Origin: Burkholderiales bacterium
Lineage (GTDB): Bacteria > Pseudomonadota > Gammaproteobacteria > Burkholderiales > Usitatibacteraceae
Direction: 5' to 3'
DNA: 13,406 nt
Assembly (NCBI GenBank): GCA_025350945.1
Contig: JANXWW010000058.1
Coordinates: 1 to 13,406, forward strand
Positions 5,960 to 13,406 of this stretch are shown one piece after another. Made by a program: the position numbers and the translations under genes. The notes below the pieces were generated by a model, which was not told the origin of the DNA, did not search any database, and saw only the letters and a list, made by a program, of their open reading frames with translations. Each line of letters opens with the position of its first letter. Positions within the stretch are counted from its first letter, which is position 1.

Positions 5960-7603
5960 TTGAATAATTTCGGCACATTCGATTACATCATCGTCGGCGC
6001 AGGCACCGCCGGTTGCGTGCTCGCCAATCGACTCAGCGCTGATCCCGCCATACGCGTATTGCTTTTGGAAGCGGGCGGCAAAGACGATTACATCTGGATT
6101 CATATCCCGGTCGGCTATCTCTACTGCATCGGCAATCCGCGCACCGATTGGTGCTACAAAACAGAACCAGAACCCGGCTTGAATGGACGCTCCATTTTGT
6201 ATGCACGTGGTCGCACGCTCGGCGGTTGCTCATCGATCAACGCGATGATTTACATGCGCGGCCAAGCGCGCGATTACGACGAATGGGAATCGCTCGGTAA
6301 TCCTGGCTGGGGATGGAAAAATGTACTGCCGATTTTTAAAGCAAGTGAAAATCATTACGCGGGTAACTCCGACATCCATGGCGGCGATGGTGAATGGCGT
6401 GTCGAAGAGCAGCGTTTGCAATGGGAAATTTTAGATGGCTGGCGCGACGCCGCCGAACAAACCGGCATTCCAAAAGTGGATGATTTTAATGGCGGTGATA
6501 ATTTCGGCTCGGCGCGCTTTCAGGTCAATCAGCGCATGGGTGTTCGCTGGAATACATCCAAAGCATTTTTGCGCCCCGCTATGAAACGGTCGAATTTGGT
6601 CGTGTTAACGAATGCGCTATCCACCAAAATTCGCATTAAGGTTAATGACAACTTAAAGTGCGCAACTGGAATAGAGTTTGAGCATAACAATAAAAAACAT
6701 TTTGCTATCGCGCGTTGCGAAACAATCCTTGCCGGCGGCACTATTAATTCACCACAACTCTTGCAGCTATCGGGCATTGGCAACCCCGCGCATTTGCAGG
6801 AGCAGGGCATCGCGCCGACACATGTACTGAATGGTGTCGGCGAAAATCTGCAGGATCATTTGCAGCTACGGCTCGCGTTTAAAGTTGAAGGCGTGCGCAC
6901 ACTGAATGAATCAGCGAATTCATGGTTTGGCCGTGCGTATATGGCATGGCAATATGCGCTTTCGCGACGTGGCCCGTTATCAATGGCGCCATCGCAATTG
7001 GGTGCGTTCGCGAAATCCGATCTATTGCAAAAAACGGCTAATATTCAATTCCACATTCAGCCGTTGTCACTTGATAAATTTGGCGATCCGCCGCACAAGT
7101 TTCCCGCGTTTACCTCCAGCGTGTGTAATCTTCGCCCCGAAAGCCGAGGCCATGTGCGCCTGAAAAGTGCTGATGCGCGCGCGCATCCCGCGATTACGTT
7201 GAATTATCTTGCCGCCGATGCAGATCGAAAAGTGGCAGTTGACTCGATAAAACTTTCACGAAAAATCGCGAGTGCCGCTGCACTAAAAAAATACCGGCCG
7301 CAAGAGTTTATACCCGGCCCCGAATTTAAAACCGACGAAGAATTGGCGCGCGCAGCAGGCAATATTGGCACCACTATTTTCCATCCGGTCGGCACCTGCA
7401 AAATGGGGCCCTCAAATGATTCGCAAGCGGTTGTGGATGCACGTCTGCGGGTTCACGGCATCGCGGGCCTGCGCGTGGTCGATGCCTCGATCATGCCCAC
7501 CATCACGTCAGGTAACACCAATTCGCCGACGATCATGATTGCGGAGCGGGCGAGTGCGATGATTATTGAAGATCGCGCGCTTAGCACCCGCGAACCCGCG
7601 TAA
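5960..7603 (+). CDS. GMC family FAD-dependent oxidoreductase
   Basis: A 547-residue flavoprotein of the glucose-methanol-choline family, similar in layout to choline and alcohol dehydrogenases. The FAD-binding fingerprint is GAGTAGCVLANRLS (13-26) with LLLEAGG closing strand 2. GMC signature 1 spans ARGRTLGGCSSINAM (82-96) and signature 2 is GGTINSPQLLQLSGIG (259-274). The C-terminal active-site region has HPVGTCKMG (His475) and DASIMP...SGNTNSP (Asn519). It oxidises an alcohol group, but the sequence does not name the substrate. The only plausible start is TTG 5960, because an in-frame stop lies at 5924-5926 and the FAD fold begins within eight residues; no ribosome-binding site is visible. 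It follows the BLUF gene by 92 bp on the same strand. BetA would usually have bet neighbours, which are absent here. Confidence 0.92.
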   Translation: MNNFGTFDYIIVGAGTAGCVLANRLSADPAIRVLLLEAGGKDDYIWIHIPVGYLYCIGNPRTDWCYKTEPEPGLNGRSILYARGRTLGGCSSINAMIYMRGQARDYDEWESLGNPGWGWKNVLPIFKASENHYAGNSDIHGGDGEWRVEEQRLQWEILDGWRDAAEQTGIPKVDDFNGGDNFGSARFQVNQRMGVRWNTSKAFLRPAMKRSNLVVLTNALSTKIRIKVNDNLKCATGIEFEHNNKKHFAIARCETILAGGTINSPQLLQLSGIGNPAHLQEQGIAPTHVLNGVGENLQDHLQLRLAFKVEGVRTLNESANSWFGRAYMAWQYALSRRGPLSMAPSQLGAFAKSDLLQKTANIQFHIQPLSLDKFGDPPHKFPAFTSSVCNLRPESRGHVRLKSADARAHPAITLNYLAADADRKVAVDSIKLSRKIASAAALKKYRPQEFIPGPEFKTDEELARAAGNIGTTIFHPVGTCKMGPSNDSQAVVDARLRVHGIAGLRVVDASIMPTITSGNTNSPTIMIAERASAMIIEDRALSTREPA

Positions 7604-7718
7604 TTGATTGCCCAGATTTAAAGTGTCGCCAAATAGACACATCCTTTAGGTATTTTATTTCTGCGGTATTATTCTCATACCAGCCTTTCACATTACAGCC
7701 GATTCAATGGAGTGCCAC

Positions 7719-7754
7719 ATGAAACAAAGCATGAAACAAAGCATGAAACAAATC
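7719..7754 (+). repeat. 12-bp tandem repeat at the protease start codon
   Basis: ATGAAACAAAGC occurs at 7719-7730 and 7731-7742, then ATGAAACAAATC at 7743-7754 and a truncated ATGAAC. It encodes MKQS-MKQS-MKQI-MN, so each copy brings another in-frame ATG and another positive charge in the signal-peptide n-region. Only the first ATG has the GGAG site at ideal spacing. Confidence 0.9.
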
Positions 7755-9968
7755 ATGAACAGATTTTTCGTCATCAGTGCCTTGCTATTTTTTTATGCAA
7801 GCGCCGCCTTTGCCCAAACAATTTCTCCGTCAGTCAACTACACCGACATCTGGTGGGGCGGCGCGGCTGAATCCGGCTGGGGTATTCAAATCACGCAACA
7901 TAACGACGAAATTGTGGGAACGTGGTACACCTACGATGAACAAGGCGCACCGCTGTTTATTTTGCTGTCCGGTTGCGATGTTCAAAAGTTCAATGGTTCA
8001 GTTTGCCGTAGCAATATGTATCGCTTTACCGGTACGCCGTATAACGTGCCGTTTGTAAAAGCCGATATAGGCCCGTCTATTGGCGTGGCAACGTTGACGT
8101 TTACCAGTGCGAATAGCGCGACGTTTGCGTATCAAATTGGTGGCACATCAATTACAAAATCGATTAGCCGCCTTGGTTTTGGCTCAAGGCTCGCAGATTT
8201 TCCGCGTGATTCAACAGACCTTTATTATCAAGCCGATGCCTCTGGCTGGGGCTTTTCGCTCGCGCAAAATGGTGACAGCGTGTTCGGTGTGATCTATCAC
8301 TACGATGTGGATCGGAAACCGATCTTTTTAACGTTTAACGAAAAAATTAACCGGGGTGTGGCAACGGGAACCCTGCTTCGTACGCGTTCAAACGGCAGCA
8401 ATTTCCTCACGCAAAACTGGCGCGCTTCAGACATTCCCACGCCAACCGCAGTGGGTACCGCAACCGCGACATTCACTATCGGCGGCGGATTAACACTTGA
8501 TTTCACGATCAATGGTTTTAACCAAAAGCGCTCCATGTCACGCTTGCCGTTCGGCAGTGGTTTGCCAGTAGCCGCAACAAAAGAAGCGTTATGCGCTGCG
8601 CCAAGAGCCGATCCAAAATACGGTGACAGACTTGGCAGTCTGGAAACCGAAAAATCCTGGGTGCGGTCCTACATTGATGAGACCTACCTTTGGTATAACG
8701 AAGTGCCGAGTGTTTCAGCTACATCGTTCGGCATACCACAAGCTTATTTTGATGCCTTGAAAACCCCGGCCCGTACCGCGTCGGGTCGCGCGAAGGATGA
8801 GTTTCATTTTTATGATGACACGGCAAGTTACGAAGCTAGTTCGCAAACGGGCGTGCAGGGCGGCTACGGCGCGTCGTGGGCGTTTTTGGCGAATACACCT
8901 CCCCGTAATCTTGTGGTTGCATTTGTCCAGGCAGGTTCACCGGCTGCCGTTGCGGGCCTGACACGCGGGACGAGAATTTTGAGCGTGGATGGGGCAGATC
9001 TTGTCAATGGCAATGCGATCAACACACTAAACGCCGGCTTGTTCCCGGCCAATCCTGGCGAAACGCACACTTTCACGGTGCAAGATCAAGGTGCTGCTAC
9101 TGCGCGCACTGTGACGATGGTGTCGGCGAACATTGCCATTGCGGCGGTGCAAAATGTGAAAACCATTCCGACACCGAGCGGCAATGTCGGCTACATTCAA
9201 TTTAACGCGTTTAACTTTCCATCGGAAGGGCAATTGATTAACGCCTTCAATCAATTGCGCGCGGAAGGTGCGACTGATCTGGTGATGGACATGCGCTATA
9301 ACGGCGGTGGATTGATTTACGTGTCGAGTCAGCTCGCCTACATGATCGCTGGCGCATCACGAACTAGCAATAAAATCTACGACAAGCTGACTTACAGTGA
9401 TAAACGCATCGCGGACAATGCAGATAGCGGTAATGCCACGCCGTTTTATAGCACCGCCAGCGGCTTCACCAACACCGGCACCACACGAAATGCTGCCTTG
9501 CCCACCCTCAACTTGCCACGCGTCTACATCCTGACCAGCTTTGGTACCGCCTCTGCGAGCGAGGGCGTGATCAACGGGCTGGAAGGCATTGGCGTGCAGG
9601 TTATTCGTATCGGCACCACCACGCGCGGCAAGCCATATGGTTTTTTGCCGACAGAAAATTGTGGCACCACTTATTTTTCAATTGAATTCAAGGGTGCGAA
9701 TAATGTGGGCTTTGGTGATTACGCGGATGGATTTGCGCCAACCTGCACTCTGTCGGACGATTTCAGCAAGCAACTTGGTGACCCGACCGAAGCGCGCTTG
9801 GAAGCTGCACTGAGCTATCGCCAAACCGGTGTGTGCCTTCCGCAAAAATCGTCGAAACGATTCGGCCAGGCGGCAGTGGGCAGCGATGCCGAACCGATCC
9901 TGGTTCGACCGGCGTGGATGGAAAACAAAATTTTGTTGCCGAAAAATCTGCAAGGCACATTTCGCTAG
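7719..9968 (+). CDS. Exported S41-family PDZ serine protease with two N-terminal repeat domains
   Basis: A 749-residue exported protein. Residues 1-32 are a signal peptide: a basic n-region made of MKQS repeats, the core FFVISALLFFY, then ASAAFA|Q. Two copies of a domain of about 115 residues follow: 41-156 (YTDIWWGG..ESGWGI to SISRLGFGS) and 165-280 (STDLYYQADASGWGF to SMSRLPFGS). A PDZ domain lies at about 370-466. The S41 peptidase core follows, with DMRYNGGG at 524-531, the nucleophile region FGTASASEG (Ser612) and GTTTRGKPYG (Lys638), 26 residues apart. This matches the Ser-Lys arrangement of C-terminal processing proteases. The start is ATG 7719, since GGAG lies 6 nt upstream; an in-frame ATG at 7707 overlaps that site. 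It probably works in the periplasm or outside. Substrate unknown. A terminator follows. Confidence 0.9.
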   Translation: MKQSMKQSMKQIMNRFFVISALLFFYASAAFAQTISPSVNYTDIWWGGAAESGWGIQITQHNDEIVGTWYTYDEQGAPLFILLSGCDVQKFNGSVCRSNMYRFTGTPYNVPFVKADIGPSIGVATLTFTSANSATFAYQIGGTSITKSISRLGFGSRLADFPRDSTDLYYQADASGWGFSLAQNGDSVFGVIYHYDVDRKPIFLTFNEKINRGVATGTLLRTRSNGSNFLTQNWRASDIPTPTAVGTATATFTIGGGLTLDFTINGFNQKRSMSRLPFGSGLPVAATKEALCAAPRADPKYGDRLGSLETEKSWVRSYIDETYLWYNEVPSVSATSFGIPQAYFDALKTPARTASGRAKDEFHFYDDTASYEASSQTGVQGGYGASWAFLANTPPRNLVVAFVQAGSPAAVAGLTRGTRILSVDGADLVNGNAINTLNAGLFPANPGETHTFTVQDQGAATARTVTMVSANIAIAAVQNVKTIPTPSGNVGYIQFNAFNFPSEGQLINAFNQLRAEGATDLVMDMRYNGGGLIYVSSQLAYMIAGASRTSNKIYDKLTYSDKRIADNADSGNATPFYSTASGFTNTGTTRNAALPTLNLPRVYILTSFGTASASEGVINGLEGIGVQVIRIGTTTRGKPYGFLPTENCGTTYFSIEFKGANNVGFGDYADGFAPTCTLSDDFSKQLGDPTEARLEAALSYRQTGVCLPQKSSKRFGQAAVGSDAEPILVRPAWMENKILLPKNLQGTFR

Positions 9969-9996
9969 CGAAACCCGGTAAAGCATAATCACACAG

Positions 9997-10027
9997 GCCA
10001 ACGGAATTTTTCCGTTGGCTTTTTTTT
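9997..10027 (+). terminator. Rho-independent terminator after the S41 protease
   Basis: A perfect 10-bp stem, GCCAACGGAA (9997-10006) with TTCCGTTGGC (10010-10019), a three-base loop, and eight T at 10020-10027. A canonical intrinsic terminator 28 bp after the protease stop codon. Confidence 0.95.
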
Positions 10028-10138
10028 GTACAGATCCCTAAATTAAGCTGAGTCATTTTTACTGGAAAGCGACAATGCTCTTGCGCAGCAGGGTTTAAAA
10101 TAAAGCGATGCTGCCGTTAAAAATTATTTGCAAACCTG

Positions 10139-11026
10139 ATGCCGATGCCCAGTAAAAAATCGCTGCCGCACTTGAGCGATAACGTGCTCGCATGGTATTT
10201 CGTGATCGTCTGGGGCTCAGGATTTCTCGCCACTAAAACAGGCATCCAATACGCTGCACCCTTTACGTTTTTGTCATTGCGCTTTGCGGTGGGAGTCGCA
10301 TTTCTGTTACCGATTGTGTTGATTCTCAAACCACGCTGGCCCGATACATCATCGGCGTGGTTTCACATCATCGTCGCCGGGTTATTGATGCATGCAATTC
10401 ATTTAAGCGGCAGTCATTATGCGCAATATCTGGGTATGTCTGCGGGTGTGACAGCGATTATTCTTGCCTCGCAACCGCTGCTTACCGCCATCATCGCGGC
10501 ACGCTGGCTTAGCGAGCGACCGACATCGCGTCAGTGGACAGGAGTGGTCATTGGCCTGGGTGGGGTTGCGATGGTGGTGTGGCACAAAATGAATATCGCG
10601 GCGGTTGGATTAGCGAGCCTCGCGGCAGTCACCATTGGCCTGGTCGCGCTGACGGTGGGCACGCTGTATCAACGGCGATTTTGCGCCAACGCAGATTTGC
10701 GCTCGAGTGCGCTCATCCAGTTTGCCGCGTGTCTGTTGGTGATGGCCCCGCTCAGCTATTTTGCCGAAGGTGCCGTCGTGCGTTGGTCGTGGCCGCTCGT
10801 ATTTGCGATTTTATTTTTGGTCGTGTTTGCCTCGATTTTTGCTGTTAACGCGCTGCATACGCTGATGCGGCGAGGGGAGGCCACCCGCGTGTCCGGCATG
10901 TTGTATCTGCCGCCCGTCGTGGCAGTAGCGCTCGAATGGCCATTGTTCGGTGTGGTGCCCACGCTGTTATCGGTTGTCGGCATTGCGGTAACGTGCGTTG
11001 GCGTCGCGCTTGCTGTGCGAAAATAA
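10139..11026 (+). CDS. EamA/DMT-family inner-membrane transporter
   Basis: A 295-residue, highly hydrophobic protein with the drug/metabolite transporter layout: two EamA halves (about 15-145 and 155-293), ten predicted membrane helices, and a family-typical first helix (AWYFVIVWGSGFLATKTGIQ). The short loop LSERPTSRQWTGVVIGLGGV at 124-143 is the usual link into helix 5. Such proteins export metabolites or amino acids; the substrate cannot be read from sequence. The start at 10139 has no good ribosome-binding site, and ATG at 10145, two codons in, is equally possible. It lies behind a terminator, so it begins a new transcription unit, and is followed after 16 bp by an MFS gene on the same strand. 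Family confidence is high. Confidence 0.9.
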   Translation: MPMPSKKSLPHLSDNVLAWYFVIVWGSGFLATKTGIQYAAPFTFLSLRFAVGVAFLLPIVLILKPRWPDTSSAWFHIIVAGLLMHAIHLSGSHYAQYLGMSAGVTAIILASQPLLTAIIAARWLSERPTSRQWTGVVIGLGGVAMVVWHKMNIAAVGLASLAAVTIGLVALTVGTLYQRRFCANADLRSSALIQFAACLLVMAPLSYFAEGAVVRWSWPLVFAILFLVVFASIFAVNALHTLMRRGEATRVSGMLYLPPVVAVALEWPLFGVVPTLLSVVGIAVTCVGVALAVRK

Positions 11027-11042
11027 ATTCACAAAATAATTT

Positions 11043-12176
11043 ATGCGCCCGCTCCCTCTCATCATCATCTTGCTCGTGCTGGACCATATCGCGTTCAACG
11101 GCAGTCGCATTGCCGTTTCGCTTAACGCCATTTCGCTCAACGCGTCCGCGTTTACAGTGGGCTCGCTGATGGCGGTATATGCGCTGTTGCCCGCCTTGCT
11201 GTCGGTGAGCGCGGGAAGATGGATTGACCGGATTGGTATCAACCAGCCCATGCTCGTGGGTTCAATCGGTGTGGGAGTCGGTGTGGTCACGTCGTTTCTG
11301 ATACCCGGACTGATTTCGCTTTACATCACGGCGGTAATAACAGGCGTTTCGTTCATGCTGATTAATGTGGCCGCCTATCATGCGGTCGGTGAAATGAGTG
11401 CGCCAGAAGATCGGGCGGTTAATTTCAGTTATGTGGCGCTGGGATTTTCTACATCGTCTTTTATTGCGCCGATGATGTCTGGCATCGCGATTGATCAGCT
11501 TGGCTTTCGTGCGACGTTTCTGATTCTGGCGTTGTTCACGATCATGCCGATAGCAGCGCTCAGCGCCAATCTGTTGCCGCCAGTCAAGCCGCGCGAGGCT
11601 CATACTTTGGCACCGGCAAGCGCGGTGTTTGATTTGCTCAGAGATCAGGATTTGCGCCGACTTTTTATTGCGATGGCCATACTCACGGTGGCGTGGGATG
11701 TGTACGGATTTGCGATCCCGATCTACGGCACAAAAATTGGTTTGTCGGCGTCTGAGATCGGTATCGTCATGGGTGCGTTTGCGGCGGCAACATTCGCAGT
11801 TCGCCTCGCCATGCCTTTTTTCGTGAACCGTGTCAGGCCTTGGACGATGCTGGCTCTTTCACTCGCTACTGCAGCCGTCAGTTATTCATTATTACCGTTT
11901 ACACAAAACGTGGCCGCGATGATGGCGCTGATGTTTTTATTGGGGCTGGGCCTGGGCGCACCACAGCCGATGATTCTGACCCTGCTACATGAGTCGGCCC
12001 CAGTCGGCCGGGCTGGTGAAGCCTTGGGACTACGCACCACCATGATTAACACCAGCCAAACCGTGATGCCACTGATTTTTGGCGCGGTGGGCGCGGCACT
12101 GGGGATTGCGCCGCTATTTTGGGCCATGTCTGCGGCACTGTTAGCGGGTGGATTCTTCGCCAACCGATTGCGTTAA
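11043..12176 (+). CDS. Major facilitator superfamily (MFS) transporter
   Basis: A 377-residue membrane protein with about 12 predicted helices in two halves, joined by a loop near residues 180-205 (PPVKPREAHTLAPAS). The motif A region after helix 2 is AGRWIDRIGINQPML (Gly58, Asp62, Arg63, Gly65), with the usual second basic residue replaced. The length is short for MFS because termini and loops are trimmed; both halves are complete. The first helix, LIIILLVLDHIAFNGSRIAV, and the PVGRAGEALGLRTTMINTSQ segment in the second half fit bacterial drug- or metabolite-efflux MFS proteins. Substrate unknown. It starts 16 bp after the EamA gene with no clear ribosome-binding site, so the two are probably co-transcribed. 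Confidence 0.9.
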   Translation: MRPLPLIIILLVLDHIAFNGSRIAVSLNAISLNASAFTVGSLMAVYALLPALLSVSAGRWIDRIGINQPMLVGSIGVGVGVVTSFLIPGLISLYITAVITGVSFMLINVAAYHAVGEMSAPEDRAVNFSYVALGFSTSSFIAPMMSGIAIDQLGFRATFLILALFTIMPIAALSANLLPPVKPREAHTLAPASAVFDLLRDQDLRRLFIAMAILTVAWDVYGFAIPIYGTKIGLSASEIGIVMGAFAAATFAVRLAMPFFVNRVRPWTMLALSLATAAVSYSLLPFTQNVAAMMALMFLLGLGLGAPQPMILTLLHESAPVGRAGEALGLRTTMINTSQTVMPLIFGAVGAALGIAPLFWAMSAALLAGGFFANRLR

Positions 12177-12194
12177 TAAGACAGGCCGCTTAAT

Positions 12195-12223
12195 CTTGAA
12201 ATCTCTCAAAAGACCCGCATAAT
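12195..12223 (+). promoter_or_regulatory. Candidate sigma-32 heat-shock promoter of htpX
   Basis: CTTGAA (12195-12200), then 13 nt, then CCCGCATAAT (12214-12223). The heat-shock sigma-32 consensus is CTTGAA, 13-14 nt, CCCCAT; here the -35 is exact and the -10 differs by one base when read as CCGCAT after 14 nt. HtpX is a known heat-shock protein in E. coli, which supports the reading. A start near 12230 would give a leader of about 60 nt. Confidence 0.6.
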
Positions 12224-12288
12224 AAGTTGGTGTATCAATAGATTCAGGTTGCAACGGAATCTGGGCGTCACTTTTTTATGGAGAATGT

Positions 12289-13167
12289 ATGAAACGTATT
12301 TTCTTGTTCCTGGCAACCAACTTGGCCGTGATGCTGGTGATTGGTGTCATCACCAGCGCGCTGGGCGTGAATCGGTTCTTGACAGCGAATGGCCTCAATT
12401 TGCCGATGTTGCTGGCGTTTTCAGCGGTGGTGGGTTTTGCGGGCTCGATTTTTTCGCTGCTGATTTCAAAATGGATGGCGAAATTCAGTACGGGCGCACA
12501 GGTGATTGAAACACCGGCCAATGAAACCGAGCGTTGGTTAGTGGCCACTGTTCAGCGGCTTGCGACCAAAGGCAATATTGGCATGCCCGAAGTGGCGATT
12601 TATCAAGGCGCGCCGAATGCGTTTGCGACGGGCGCGTTCAAAAATTCTTCATTGGTGGCGGTGTCAACTGGCTTGCTCGAATCGATGTCCAAGGAAGAAG
12701 TTGAGGCTGTGCTCGCGCACGAGGTTGCGCACATTGTGAATGGCGATATGGTCACACTCACGCTCATTCAAGGCGTGGTGAATACCTTCGTGGTGTTCTT
12801 CGCCAAAATCGTCGGCTACTTTGTTGATCGCGTGTTGCTCAAAAATGACCGCGATGGCCCCGGCATTGGCTACTACGTTACCGACATCGCCGCGCAAATT
12901 GTGTTCGGCGTATTGGCCTCCATTATCGTCGCGTGGTTTTCGCGCAAACGTGAATTTCGTGCCGATGCGGGATCAGCTAATTTGATGGGCAACCCGCAGC
13001 CGATGATCAAAGCGCTCCAGCGTTTGGGTGGCTTGGCACCGGGTGAATTGCCAAAATCGATGGCCGCTTCTGGCATATCGGATAAGCCCGGTTTTATGGC
13101 GCTGTTTTCAACGCACCCGCCGATGGAAGAGCGCATCGCTGCTTTGCAGCAGCATCGTCAAAGCTAA
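12289..13167 (+). CDS. htpX: Membrane zinc metalloprotease HtpX
   Basis: A 292-residue M48B protease, the same length as E. coli HtpX (293) and colinear with it. It degrades misfolded inner-membrane proteins as part of membrane quality control alongside FtsH. Two N-terminal membrane helices (about 4-26 and 38-59) are followed by the conserved SKWMAK segment, NAFATGA and VAVSTGLL. The zinc motif HEVAH is at 144-148 (ligands His144 and His148, catalytic Glu145), with REFRADAGSA supplying the third ligand Glu222. Further hydrophobic stretches lie at about 157-183 and 196-217. THPPMEERIAAL near the end is the usual C-terminal block. ATG 12289 has GGAGA 5 nt upstream. A heat-shock-type promoter lies upstream and a palindromic terminator downstream, so it appears monocistronic. 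Confidence 0.96.
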   Translation: MKRIFLFLATNLAVMLVIGVITSALGVNRFLTANGLNLPMLLAFSAVVGFAGSIFSLLISKWMAKFSTGAQVIETPANETERWLVATVQRLATKGNIGMPEVAIYQGAPNAFATGAFKNSSLVAVSTGLLESMSKEEVEAVLAHEVAHIVNGDMVTLTLIQGVVNTFVVFFAKIVGYFVDRVLLKNDRDGPGIGYYVTDIAAQIVFGVLASIIVAWFSRKREFRADAGSANLMGNPQPMIKALQRLGGLAPGELPKSMAASGISDKPGFMALFSTHPPMEERIAALQQHRQS

Positions 13168-13183
13168 CAACTAGGTCGCAAAG

Positions 13184-13215
13184 AAAATGCCGCATCAATT
13201 GATGCGGCATTTTTT
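13184..13215. terminator. Bidirectional palindromic terminator
   Basis: A perfect 30-bp palindrome at 13184-13213, centred on AATT, with arms AAAATGCCGCATCAA. It has T6 on the plus strand (13210-13215), and the A run gives TTTT on the minus strand. It lies between the htpX stop and the stop of the minus-strand gene at 13244, so it can end transcription from both sides. Confidence 0.9.
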
Positions 13216-13243
13216 ATTGTGCGACCGGACTTGAGATTTATTG

Positions 13244-13406
13244 TTACTCAGAATCTCGTTTGAACACGGATTTGATCGAGTCCAACAATCCCCCTTTTTT
13301 CTCCTCGCGCGGCTCTGGCGGTGCCGATTTGAGCGGTGTGGCGACATATAGCGGCACCTTGACGCCGCTGCGACCATACGGGCCGGGCATGGTGGCGCTT
13401 GGGTTA
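13244..13406 (-). CDS. 3' end of a minus-strand gene, product unknown (partial)
   Basis: An open frame enters from the right edge on the minus strand and ends at TAA (13244-13246), giving 53 visible residues. The end reads KSAPPEPREEKKGGLLDSIK followed by SVFKRDSE: a proline/charge-rich linker, then a short amphipathic C-terminal helix. It is open right to the window edge, and its stop faces the bidirectional terminator, as expected for a gene convergent with htpX. An internal ATG at 13391 could start a 48-residue protein but has no ribosome-binding site, so a longer truncated gene is likelier. I do not recognise the family. Confidence 0.55.
   Translation of the reverse strand, partial: NPSATMPGPYGRSGVKVPLYVATPLKSAPPEPREEKKGGLLDSIKSVFKRDSE

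Noticed and set aside
5960..7603. GMC protein as a light-driven fatty acid photodecarboxylase because it neighbours a photoreceptor
   Set aside because: From memory, the algal enzyme needs a cysteine directly before its RPxS segment; here the residue before RPES is Leu391, with a cysteine two positions earlier (Cys389). The sequence otherwise looks like ordinary bacterial GMC dehydrogenases.
7623..7640. GTGTC-N8-GACAC, considered as a PpsR/CrtJ site or a terminator for the GMC gene
   Set aside because: PpsR/CrtJ sites have 12 bases between TGT and ACA, whereas here there are 10. As a terminator the 5-bp stem is weak and no T run follows.
12249..12509. 86-codon plus-strand frame overlapping the htpX start
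   Set aside because: Out of frame with htpX, which is fully supported; no homology-like features.

Overview
The window looks like ordinary chromosome from a betaproteobacterium. The best taxonomic evidence is an intracellular polyhydroxybutyrate (PHB) depolymerase of the Ralstonia PhaZ1 type next to a PhaM-type granule protein. A perfect match to the Herbaspirillum PhbF operator consensus upstream of phaZ agrees with this. Base composition looks moderate (about half G+C by eye). I see no tRNA, rRNA, transposase, CRISPR array or phage gene. The genus cannot be fixed from the sequence alone.

Layout, left to right. (1) 89-436: a small FKBP-type prolyl isomerase (+). It converges on a minus-strand pair: prolyl iminopeptidase, then a cysteine-rich protein whose start overlaps the peptidase stop by ATGA. 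(2) 1928-2302: a divergent intergenic region with a candidate PhbF/PhaR operator, followed by phaZ, a strong terminator and phaM. This is a PHB-granule locus. (3) 4413-5867: a photoreceptor-like protein with an N-terminal BLUF (FAD, blue light) domain and a C-terminal cobalamin-binding/SCHIC-like half, joined through an EPTF tandem-repeat linker. A GMC-family flavoprotein oxidoreductase follows, with a TTG start. (4) 7719-9968: an exported serine protease of family S41 with a PDZ domain, preceded by two tandem copies of a tryptophan/glycine-rich domain and followed by a textbook terminator. (5) 10139-12176: two inner-membrane transporters (EamA/DMT, then MFS), probably one transcription unit. 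(6) 12289-13167: htpX, a membrane zinc protease, behind a sequence resembling a sigma-32 heat-shock promoter. It ends at a palindromic bidirectional terminator, beyond which the 3' end of a minus-strand gene runs off the window.

The most interesting item is the BLUF plus B12/SCHIC-like protein. Its architecture is that of AppA, but AppA's cysteine-rich tail is absent, an ExHxxG cobalamin-type motif is kept, and the CarH-type Wx9EH photochemical motif is lost. A second theme is short tandem duplications: a 14-bp unit before the FKBP gene, and 12-bp units at the phaZ stop codon, in the BLUF linker and at the start of the S41 protease. Those inside genes keep the reading frame.
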